Shown: piece after piece, positions 53,461-64,000 of the stretch
Layout of the letters: each line of letters opens with the position of its first letter
How positions within the stretch are numbered: the stretch's first letter is position 1
Assembly (NCBI GenBank): GCA_965153455.1
Contig: OZ234495.1
Span: 13,388,875 to 13,452,874 of the forward strand
DNA from: Sphagnum compactum
Taxonomy: Eukaryota > Bryophyta > Sphagnopsida > Sphagnales
Reading direction: 5' to 3'
DNA: 64,000 nucleotides
The notes under the pieces: generated by a model
The model's input: the letters and a program-made list of their open reading frames with translations, nothing else
Databases searched by the model: none
What the model was told of the DNA's origin: nothing
Position numbers and translations under genes: made by a program

Positions 53461-53636
53461 CCCAGTTCTACTTTCCTTGGGAAATGATATGTCATTCCCT
53501 TCACACACAACCAAAAAATAAAGATATAATTGAATTTTATTTTTATTTTCTGAGAATTCCAATTTTCCGGAAAAATAATAGTGTTGAACCTGCCAAGGTA
53601 GTAAGTACGAACCTAGTAGGGTAGCATGTCAATATT

Positions 53637-53709
53637 TGGGTTCAGGGTTTAGGGTTTTTAGAGTTTGTAGGGTTTTAGGGTTTTTTTTGGGGGTTTTAGG
53701 GTTTAGGGC
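53637..53709 (+). repeat. Interstitial telomere-like tract
   Basis: About 70 bases contain degenerate copies of the plant telomere unit TTTAGGG (GGGTTTAGGG, TTTTAGGG, GGTTTAGGG) mixed with T and G slippage. It lies inside the window with ordinary sequence on both sides, so it is interstitial. Confidence 0.75.
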
Positions 53710-56700
53710 TAGTGTAAGTTTGGACATATAATTTGATCCAGTTGTTGTGAAGAGTTACAAATGGGCAATTAATTCAGTGCTGTTTTAATGAAGGTCCTGG
53801 CACCTGCAGAGAGAACCTGGCAGAATATTATCTGCCCTGGACCATTCCATCATGGAATTATCTGTTGGTAGCAAGCTTCGGTGTGTTTAATTTGGGCGGT
53901 TGAATTCCGAACATGAGGGCGTGTGTTACAAGGCTAATATTCTGCCCAGTAACATACTTAGAATGCAGCATAATCTGTCACCAATGCGTAAAAACAGTAC
54001 AAACGGGTGTTCCATTTTACAAAATGCCCACCCCCTGTGTTTATTTTAATTTTTTAATTTAATTTATCAAATTGGTAATTAATAATTAATAATATTTTTA
54101 AATGTTATAAAATTTATAAAATAAATGTGGCTATGTTTTAACACCCTTGACTCCACCTCGGGAGTTCATTTATTTCAGTAATGCTCCGCTCCTGGGGCGT
54201 TACCCTACACTAAATTAGTCATCATACGAGTTTCATTCACCCCAAGTTTTAAAATGTGTGTTGCTGCTTTATACTTTTTTTCATGTAAATCAAGACATTG
54301 TTCTTGTTGTTGTCGGAATCAGATCTTTCAAATCTTGTGACAATGACACCCAGTCTCACCAAGTGGTGGCATTATTTATGAGGATTCTTTTGAAAGTCTC
54401 AATTTTGATAGTGCACTCTAGATAATATACATGCTTGCTTGGATATCTAAAACATTGTGAATACATTTTTTGGAAATTTATTTTAGCATGTGTTAATTAT
54501 TGCAAAATCTATTGCATTTGTGAAGTTTCCATTTATTTGTGTTGTTGCAAGGGCCATGGAGAAAATTATATAAAAAAATAATTTCATCAATATTCGTGGT
54601 CATAGTTTAGGGTTTATGGCTTAAACACTAAACAATAAGTACAACAAATGCCTTGCAAATGATGGGCTTCAATATCTACATGAGTGGTATTGTATCTTAC
54701 TTGAAAAAACATGAACTTGAATGGTTTCTTTTCTTCCACCCTTGGTCTCCTTTTGTTTTGATTATGTCCATTATGATGGTTTTATTTGTCCCTCCCCTTG
54801 TCAAGTTATCTTTTGTTTCAAATTGTATTTCTTTGTTTTCCCTTAATTTTATTCAACTTGTATTTTGCATAAAATTAATTCACTCCTTGTTTAGGGCATA
54901 AATGACATAAGATCTATCATGAAGTTCTTAAAAGTTTTGTGAGGATGAATCCACAACACAATTTGTGCTTCATCATAATGCAAAAGAAATCCATGTATAG
55001 CCTTCGTATCTATAAAATTTTATGCATTTATTGGAGTAATATCAACATTTAGATATTAAATATTCACAATAGAATTTTGTTGGAACATTTGGAACACAAT
55101 TGTTATGCATTTCAATGTTTGATGATAAATGTTTTTAATTTAGTCCTAGAAAATGTTGGTTAGTAACAATAAACATTGTATTTTTAAAAATACACATCCT
55201 GACCCCAAAAATATTATTGGATGTCACTAATTTTCCTATTCCAAGTGTTGTCACAAATGTGAGGGCATTTTCTAGGGTTAATTAATCATTATATGAATTA
55301 TGTGAAAGGTTATGCACATTTTTATTCAATATTCAAACTAATGAAAATGGATTTTTTTGGGGATGGAAGCTTCAATGCCAAAAGGTGTCCCATGTGACTT
55401 TTTGTACAACATACCCCAATGTATGATTCTCATCATTTATAAAAGAAATAAGATATTTCATTTGTATTTAGTTTGTAATTCATACATAAAGTTCATCCAT
55501 GAACATCCATGTTTTATTTATATTGAATGAATGTGATCCATTGTTATTTGCATTCCATCAAATGAATGAATTTCATTTGTTAAATGTTCATTTTTCATCC
55601 ATAAACTTGTCTTTAGGAACGTTTTCAAGAAAGTTCTTTGAAGAGGAAGCCATGTACAAAATTATTCTTTAACTTTTTTCCTTTTGTTTCATGTTTTCAA
55701 TATTTTAATGTTTTAAGTAAAATTCTATATATTTGAATATTTTTCTTGCATATTTTGTGACCTTATTTTTAAATTATCATTAGTGTGCAATTGGATAGAT
55801 TTGTAGACCTTTCTATATTATAGTATATCCTTGTCTTTATGCGTGTTGGGAATTTTTTGGTCATGGCAAATTCTTGTGTTCATGACAAATGACATTTGCC
55901 TTGTTGAAGAAGGCCCTAGTTGTAACCAAAGTTGCAAAAATTGTGATTCAACTAAACTCATTTTTACTAATGTATCTATATAAAAACCAAGTGGCATTTG
56001 AGAGTCATGATGTGGTTCAACACCACCAAGTACCATTATGCATCACCAAAACACCACACTTGACCAAACTTTGTAGTCACTTTGCACCAATGAACTTTGC
56101 CACTATCATGTGCATTTTGTGGAACTTATTTTTATCATGAACACCTTCAAATTTTGGTTGTGATAGTGTGTATTGAAGATAATCAACCTACTAACAAATG
56201 ATTATATTCAAGTTCAAGGCAACAAATCAACCATTATTGGAAACAAGTTTGACTATTACAATTGATTATTACAATTTGGCATTCCATTGTGACAATAGGC
56301 TAATTACTGTTCACAAGGCTTGGTTGAATGCTTCTTTTCATAAGACTCTTTAAAAGTTTTTCCCTTAAAACCAAGCACTTGCTAATTTTTTCCCTTGTTA
56401 ATTTTTTTAATTTGGGTATGTTATTAGGAAAAAAAAATGCATTACACTTGTAGTGGCCTCCTAAAGACCAATGTTTTGTTGTAACTATTATTTAAAACCC
56501 AATGTTATTGCTTTTGCACAACAACATATCAACACGTAAAACCTAGGAACACTAGTCACCATCAATTGCATTTAGTGCAATTTTGTCACATATTCATCAC
56601 TTAGTTGTAAGTAGGTATCAATGTTGCATGAGCCAGCTACTAGCATGGTGTTAGTTGCATCACTAAAGGTATAGATGATGTGTAGGAATAAATAACTCCT

Positions 56701-57130
56701 TGACTAATAATCATGAATGTTAATTATATTGAATGTTGCATGTTTAGTTAATTGATGTTAAGCAACCTTTAATTGATGTGTTGATGGGTTGTATTGTATT
56801 ATTGATTTTTGCAACCATAATTAGTTTATCATTTTGGCCCAATAACACCTACTTTGTTGAATTCAACTTAAACTAAAACATTAACAACAAACTTTAATCA
56901 TATTTAAGATTTTAATTTTGATGAAATAATAGCCAATGCAACATGAGGAAAGCTCCTTGTTTCAAATCAAGTGCATAAGGCATTATCACCTCCTAGTAAC
57001 ATGCATTGTACACTTGTTCCATGTTGCCAATTTTTAGATATTTAGATTGTAACAATGTTGCGAATGTGAAATAATGCATTGGTAAGAATAATGGTTAATC
57101 CCACATGCGATTTACAACCACTTAGTGTAA
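53710..57130. other. AT-rich intergenic DNA
   Basis: No gene recognised in over 3 kb of AT-rich sequence. Short ORFs at 54653-54901 and 55889-56140 have no family features. Confidence 0.55.
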
Positions 57131-59030
57131 ATTGATCTACAATCACTTAGATTGTAGGGTTCATTATTTTCATGTTAGTGAACCCATGCCAATTATTGGT
57201 GTTTGTGGGAATAATCAAAGAGATTGGTGTAATGTAGTCCAAGGTGTCAACATATTGAATTTGAATTCAGTTACCCATGGGACAACCCCAAAATACAATT
57301 TGTGTGTAATTGCAACTTCTTAAAAATAAATTGGTGTTCAAGTTTTCAACAAGCTATTACATGAAATTCATAACTAATATTCTAGTTGTTGTGTATAGTG
57401 AAAGGGACCCAAGGGATTTCTTCAAACAAACTTGTAATCACATTAGTAATTCTATAGGCCTACATTATGTTTTCACCTCAAAGTTTAGGAAACTCAATAG
57501 AAAACATACATTGTAAACTATCATTGAGGTTATGTACTAATCTTTTTTGTGATGAAGTAGAAAATATCATCATTGATTTAAAACCTCTTAAACAAATATG
57601 GAGAAATTACATATGCATCATTGTTTCAAATAGATGGAGTGATTTGAAAAAGAGGTCAATCATCAATATTTTAACATATTTTTGCAAATGCACTATGTTT
57701 CTTAATGTAATAGATATTTCTAGACTTGTTGGTCAACCCATGATTGTGGAATACATTTATGGGCATACCAAAAATGCCATTGAGATAGTGGGACTTCAAA
57801 ATGTTGTGCAAGTGATCATAGGCAATGCTTTTAATTGTAAGGCCATGGATAATTTGGTAACAAGGGATACCCCTTCATTATTTGACACTTTGTGTTGCCC
57901 ATTGTTTTGATCAAATCTAATTGATGACATCATGAAATTGCCTTAGGTGAAAAATGTGGTCACTGAAGTTAAACATATAGTGAACTTTGTGACGAAGAAG
58001 TTGAAAGTGTTGGCTATTTACAAAACATTCAAGGATTTGGAACTTTTGAAGTTTTTCAAAATTAGATATGCATATGCGATGTTTCTAATTCTCGAAAGAT
58101 TTCTGAAAACTTATTTTACTTTGGAAAAAATGATTATTTGTGGTGTGTGGTGAACATTGTAAGATTGTGAAAATCTTGAAGCAAGGGAATTCAAAATTTG
58201 TGTGTTGGTTGATTCCTTTTGGAGCAATATTGAAAATATTGTGGAAGATTTACAACCTTTCTACACCATTACAAGGAAAGTTTTATTATGGGGTTATTTT
58301 TTGAGTTTCATGTTGAATGTGGGAAACATGCTTTTGGCAATTACTAGCTAGTTGTTGGTAAATCAAATATTCCAAGTCCGGTAAAGGTGAATATCATGAT
58401 GGGAGTGGTTTTATCGTCTAATACACAATGTGGCACACATTTTACATCCATTGTGGTGCCATCATTTGGGTAATATTTTTCCTAAACTATAACATGAATG
58501 GATATCTTACTTAAACATTCATTGTGACAATCCCATTGATGAAAATGTTTCAAATGATGAGCTTCTAAAGCTTATACACAAGGAAAGGCCCTTTGCATGA
58601 AAAATCATTAACTTGTGACATGCCATGTTGGCCCCTATATTTTGGTGGGAGTAGTTTGCAAGACAGGTTCCAAAACTTCAAGTTTTTGTATTAGGGCATT
58701 ATCACAAGAGTGTAATTATTCAATGTGTGAAAACTCGATTAAAGTTGCTTCAATTTTTTTTAAACAAAAAACCAAAACATGTTTGGTTGTTTGCTAATTT
58801 TTATCTATCATGTCTGTTTTATTGCTTGTCATGATTTTATTTTTGTTTAATAGTTTAAAAATTTACAAATATTTGCAACAAGTTAATTTTTTTGCAAATG
58901 AAGAGGTTGGTGTTTGTGCAAGCAAATTTGAGGATGGTTCAAGGTATGGCAATAGGAGAATCTCTAAAAGAGTTGAATCGCAACACTATCAACATTATCA
59001 AGGTTCCCACTTTGCTAACAATGGATGAAG
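57130..59030 (+). pseudogene. Decayed hAT-superfamily transposase (DUF659 type)
   Basis: Fragments in order along the plus strand resemble plant hAT transposases with a DUF659 core. A segment near 57690-57900 (FLNVIDISRLVGQPMIVEYI, then NVVQVIIGNAFNCKAM) corresponds to the FLNAIDxS...ENVVQVVTDNAANYKAAG region. At 57947-58110, VKHIVNFVTKKLKVLAIYK and ELLKFFKIRYAYAMFLILER match the helical segment before it. At 58640-58790, FCIRALSQECNYSMCENSIK matches the C-terminal dimerisation motif (LAxRVLSQxCSSSxCERNWS). Stops and frame changes separate the pieces, and the Glu-Arg-Asn-Trp signature is degraded, so it cannot be active. Terminal inverted repeats were not located. Limits approximate. Confidence 0.75.
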
Positions 59031-62000
59031 AAATGATCACCATGTTTTTCTATGGGAGGAGGATGCAAAAAGATGTAGGGCTTAAAGGATTGTGTCTTTG
59101 GTAGAGTTGATGGCTTTCAATTCTTTCTTAGAATGTTCATCTAAAGATTCAAGAGATACAAGAGATGTTGCAACAAACGATGATGAGTAGAATGGATAGA
59201 GACTCAAAAAGGTGAAGGTATGGCTTGAGTCAACAAGTGGCAAAAGATGATTTAAAATCCCAAAAGATATTATGATGAGTTCAACCCCAATTTGAGGATA
59301 TAAGATTTCTGTCACAACCAACACAATAGTCTTCACAAGCTCAAGTATGTGTAAGAACTCCAATCTTGTTTTCATTTGTATGTTCATGATTGTGAATGAG
59401 AAAATTGCATTTGCTGACTCTTTTGTCTTCCAATTTTCCATAATTTCAAAACCAATTTAAATCATTTAAAGCTAGTTTTACATCTTTGATTTAAACCACC
59501 ATGTGCAACTATGGTTGTAGCACCGAGCATGATAAAAATAAATTTTGTTAAATCATTCAATATGGATGTGGATTGGTCTACAAAAGACACCATATTGTCA
59601 CAAAAGGAAGATATAAATTAGTTGATAGTTGTTTTGCAAGGGAAAGGTCATTATTTATGTGACCCCATTGAGGTGGATTGTATATAGTTCTTGAGTAGAA
59701 GCCACATCATGTTTGAGGGGAGAAAATTGTGTCATTGGGTGCTTGAGTGTACTATTTGAGTAGAGGCTAGAAGGATTCAAGAAGTGACTTGGGATTGTCT
59801 AGTGCAGACATCACATACGCCTTTCTAAAGAAATTACTTGCAGATTAAACAATTGTTTTTATTACATTCTTGTAGTTGTGTCAACATGCACATTTGAATT
59901 ATAGAACAAGTAGTGGATCTATATAACTGTAAGAGTTGTATAGGAGGCCGAGGTAAGTAGTCCAATTGGAGGTTGATAAGGCATTGCATGCATCAAGTTG
60001 TTGTGATGTTTTGCATCGTGCTGTTGTGGTGATTTGCAAAAATGAAATGCCTATGTTGAAGTATCAGTACTTCAATTAAGTGTTGAAAAGAGCATGTGTT
60101 CACCAAGATCAAGAGCAATGATAATTCTATCCAGAGGTCTTGGTCAACTTTTCAAGAAAACAATCAAGAGTGTAGAACAAAGGAAATAAGAAGTTAATAG
60201 AATAGACTATTTGCACTTAGGAGTAGGGATTCAGTTTAAAAAGTCATTGGACGTGTTGAAAGAAAAAGAGAAAATCAAGATTCACATGTGATTAGCTCAA
60301 TAAGCCTATACATGCAGATTGTGTGTTGATGTTAATGAAAACAATTGAGAAAATTGAGGTTCATGCGGCATCATCTCCATGAAATTTAGATGGAAAATGG
60401 ACTGGTTTTGGTTTTCATTTTTGAAATGCTGACAAAAACAAATCGATACTTAATTTATTGCACAGACTTTTGTGTAGTGTGTTGGCTATGGATCAAAAGT
60501 TGTCAAACATTGATTAACAACTGGAAATTAGAACAAAGGCTTCAAATTTTCCCCACCCGTTGTGTACATGGACATCAATGTTACATGACCCATTTTGTTC
60601 ACTCAAAAATGGTTGTTTTTGGAAAAACTAAAATGTGACTTACATTAATAGAAGAAAGTCTGAAGTATTTGTGGTCTCTGGGGACATCCAAAGAGTACTC
60701 AGCTGCAAGTGATGTTGAACATTGTGATTTTTCTGTTTGGTTAAATCAGACATGTTTATGGAGGCTAGCATGGTTGTATACAAACATGTGTGTTTTATAT
60801 ATACATTGAAATAAAACTTGACCAGTTCAAGTTTGTTTCAGAAAGTAAATCAAACAGAAGGTTTTTGACCAGTTAAGATGAACTTCAAAACATTTCTGCA
60901 AGCTAATCATCATGTGAAGAGGTTTCATAGTGAATCAAGATGGCAAGATCAGCTCATTGAAGCTTGCACAGTGATGTGAAATGAATCTTTCAGGTTCTTA
61001 AGCATTTAGAATGTTGTCAGCTTACTTTCTTTTGAGATAAAGACATTACTTGGGTGGCAATTTACATGCAAATAAATGTGTTTGTGTGATCTTCTTGATA
61101 GCATTCTACCTATCATAGAGAGCTATGCTTTGTTGAACAGGTCCCTTTCACAAGAACTTTGTGGAGCACATTAATGAATATCTTTCATAAGAATAGAGAA
61201 ATCTCCATTCTCACGATAAAGAAGAAAACAGCAAGGTTAACACTTCTTCAGGAAGCCACAGAAAGAACCAGACAAGGGGAGATACAAAACAAAACAAAAC
61301 ACGAAAAACACACAGCGGTATGAACGAAAGTGCCAGTCTCACACCTGTTCAGGGACCATCAACAGTAGCATGTATGATAGTGACTTAACTATCACATCTT
61401 CCCCACTGACTTCATCAGCTCCCTACAGTGGGTAAAGGACAGTGACAAGCACCAGCCTGCGAACTGAGTTTCTGCTGCAATTCCGGAAGCAACGGGAAGA
61501 CTCAGCCATACTACTGGCTAGCAACAGACACCACAACGAAGACCAGACAAAGAAACAAAGAAAGACAGAAAGGGAAAAGAACAGGGGAAGACTAAGAGCA
61601 TGTTTTGAAATGATGAGAAAAATGGGAGTGTGTCCTAGCTACTCAAAAAATTCTAGTGTCATACAATATATGAAGGTGTACTCTTAGTTGGCACATCCCA
61701 TATGTTCGAGATGTGCATGTCAACAATTGCCCCTCACATAAGAAGATATGAAAATGAGATATGCATGGATTATACCGAGGTAAAGAACCAAAGAAGTGGT
61801 TTAGAAGAGGAAAAAACTTGGGGACGTGATTGGTGATCAGATTGTGCATAACATGGGAAATGAAATACACACGTGTTGTAAAATCACAAGCTCAAGTCTA
61901 CAATAATCAGTGCAAACAGTCTCACATGATCAAGTTCCAAAATGTCTTGAACATTTCTACACATTCACTGCACTGTTTAGATCTTCTTGGACCCAAGTAT

Positions 62001-62231
62001 ACATGTTAGTGCACTTGTGAACTCAGAGGTGGATCCACCTATACACTGGATTTGATGTGGATTTTGCACCTTGGATTTGAACATTTTGTGTTTTTTTCTA
62101 TCCAAGTCAAGAGGTGAAATATGCAATTGTCCTGTGTCTTGATAGAAAAAAAAGTACTGTATCAAATTCACTCTTCAAGCAAAAGGGTGACTGTGCAGCA
62201 GTAGTGTTCACACTTTTAGTATAGAAATTTA
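59031..62231. other. Intergenic DNA, partly decayed mobile sequence
   Basis: No intact gene. The section 59100-60400 may continue transposon debris. At 61200-61620 an A-rich segment with CTTCATCAGCTCCCTACAGTGGG resembles 46960-47350 in EBS intron 3 (TTTCATCAGCTCCCGGCAAT), suggesting a diverged dispersed repeat. Confidence 0.4.
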
Positions 62232-64000
62232 TCACTTGGAGGTTTGGAACACTTTCCTTGCATTTGAAAGCAATTCCACTAGCTTCCGAAACTTTTTATG
62301 CCTAGTGCTACGGCCTTGTTGGTTGAGAAGCTCGTGCAAGCATTGATGGTCATCTTGCACATACGGATGCATTGTACCCAGCTTCTCCTCCTTCACCTCC
62401 AACATCTCCTCCAACAAGGTGATGGCATCCTCTATCCTAATGACCAAATCCAATCTCCAATTAGTACAATTTAGCAAAATACAACACAAGGTTCAAGATA
62501 GGGAGTCTATGGTGGATGTAAAAGTACCTCCCAAGAGCATCATATGTGCCAGCAAGATTATTGCATACATCAAGTCTATCCAGATGGTCAGCTCCAGATG
62601 TTTGTTCAAAAACATCCTCAGCTTCCTCAAACACAGCCGCTGCTTGCTTAATGTCACCGGGCTCTGCTAAAGTTAGCCCTATTTGGTTCAAAACATGCCA
62701 AACAGTGCAGTTGTCTTCCCTATTCCATCCTTGATCTTCCCAGCTGCACTTCTAAGGGCATCCAAAGCTTGTGGTCACGAGCTTCCTTCAATGATCCAGA
62801 GTCACAGTGGTTTGTATGGATCAGTAAAGCATGCCCACACATCTCCTTGGCATCTACAAACTCCATTGCCTGCAAGGTACCACCAATAATGATCCAGAAC
62901 TGTTCAACATCTGTTTCAAGACAATTTGCAGGAGAACTTGTACAATTGAAGAAAACAGAAGCAAAAGGAAAAATAAGGAAGAAGAAGAAGAAGAAGAACC
63001 AGAACAACAAGAACAAGAAGATGATGAGAAACAGAAACCTGTAAGTGTGCTTCTGCAATGTAGTTGCAAGTTTCTGCCGAATTCTCCAACAACTGATTTC
63101 TGGACTTGCAGCACACATGGTAGGATTGCAACCCAGGTCCTTGTTTGCCTGCTAGATTCAAGATATCACCAAGCTGCATATGGCCAGCAAAGATGGCCAA
63201 AGCATGCTCCTCCCCTTGATTCATATCAGGAATGGTTAGAGAGCGCTCAAGAACACTCACAGCATCTTCATACTGCCCAAGCTGGCAATGCAAAGCAGCC
63301 AGTACATGAAGACTGATGACCAGATTCAAACTGGAGGACTCTCCATCATCATGATGAGCTTCTTTGCCCTCGTAGTATTTCACAGCACAGATGCAATACT
63401 CAAGTCCTTTCACTGGGTTCTCTCCAGAGGCATGAGCTTTGGCAATCTTAATGAGGTAAGGACCCCACATTGCTGTCTATGGCTGGTCCTTCATCATTCA
63501 TGTAAGCATCTAGAAATGCAATGGGGATTGACTTGTGCATGCCAACTTCTGCACTACTGAGAGCAGCAAGACGGTGGTTGTTGCTGCTGCTGCTGTTGAG
63601 AGTGGAATCAGTTGCAACGTTCCTGTGTAAGATTCCCCCCTGCCTTTTCTTCTTTACTGAACTGTCTTTAAATGCAGCTGGGGTTTGGAGAGTAGTCCTT
63701 TCATCATAATCTTTCTCATTGTTTGGAGCTTTCAACCCAGTGTGGGAAGCAATTTTCTTCTCAGCGTAAGTCTTGAGCACATACCTCTTGCAACAGCCGA
63801 TGATATCCCGTGATCATCATCATGGGATTGTTCTTCTTCTTCAAGTCCCAGCCTCAATTCCTTGACTTTGTCATTCACCATTCTTCCATTCTGAAACACC
63901 ACCAGGATGTTGTTGTCAAGACTACAAGCCTTGTCATGATGAGCTTGTCCAATTTCGCCATCTATGTCCTGTCAGAGAAAATCTTGTGTACTTTCGACCC
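62232..64000 (-). pseudogene. Kinesin-light-chain-related (KLCR/CMU-type TPR) copy, frameshifted and internally deleted
   Basis: Minus-strand pieces match plant kinesin-light-chain-related TPR proteins. A 5' exon lies at 63968-63787, then a block ending at 63039 (GPYLIKIAKAHASGENPVK, SLHVLAALHCQLGQYEDAV, AETCNYIAEAHLQ). Exon 62869-62528 follows (AMEFVDAKEMCGHALLIH, then LNQIGLTLAEPGDIKQAA and VCNNLAGTYDALG), then 62436-62232 (IEDAITLLEEMLEVKEEKLG to VFQTSK). Breaks: an extra base in a GGGG run (plus 63463-63466) shifts frame before PYLIKI; a missing base near 62690-62694 shifts frame before LNQIGL; and the central TPRs normally lying between the two halves of exon 62869-62528 are absent, with a junction near 62765-62773. 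Splice sites remain good, so decay looks recent. Family members link cellulose synthase tracks to cortical microtubules. The 5' end lies outside the window. Confidence 0.8.

Noticed and set aside
53637-53709. True chromosome end
   Set aside because: The telomere-like units are degenerate, short and followed by more than 10 kb of ordinary sequence.
62854-63114. Ser-rich and Glu-rich ORFs on both strands near 62990
   Set aside because: They run through the pyrimidine-rich 3' end of a KLCR intron and are composition artefacts.

Overview
This is nuclear DNA of a land plant. The evidence is multi-exon genes with GT-AG introns, an EBS/SHL-type BAH-PHD chromatin reader, a plastid ATP/ADP translocator, a RabB/Rab2 GTPase, a plant kinesin-light-chain-related gene, a decayed hAT element and TTTAGGG-like telomere motifs. 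The wide AT-rich gaps and the gene content would suit a bryophyte, lycophyte or fern, but the species cannot be fixed from sequence alone. Gene models below were built by hand from splice sites, reading phase and remembered family patterns; several exons are very short.

Layout: 806-6765 (-) is a large gene of unknown function with three CCHC zinc knuckles near its C-terminus. 8300-14400 is intergenic, with a SINE-like sequence and a GC-rich tandemly duplicated block (10874-11907). 15472-19852 (-) is the plastidial ATP/ADP carrier NTT. 20300-32700 is an AT-rich gene-poor stretch with a foldback element. 32771-34804 (-) encodes two LysM modules joined to a domain resembling invertebrate-type (i-type, destabilase) lysozyme; this is the most interesting gene here. 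37776-40474 (+) is RabB1/Rab2. 40475-46100 has no recognisable gene. 46114-50812 (-) is the EBS/SHL-like gene, its PHD finger split over small exons. 51000-57100 holds microsatellites, two adjacent Tourist-like MITEs and a telomere-like tract. 57130-59030 (+) is a decayed hAT transposase. 62232-64000 (-) is a kinesin-light-chain-related copy with two frameshifts and an internal deletion, running off the right edge.

The genes do not form a functional cluster. The intact ones serve separate jobs: plastid energy import, ER-Golgi trafficking, H3K27me3/H3K4me3 reading, and probable peptidoglycan or chitin-type glycan binding and cleavage. The LysM-lysozyme architecture is the best candidate for an under-described system, either an antibacterial or symbiosis-related muramidase or an enzyme acting on plastid peptidoglycan.
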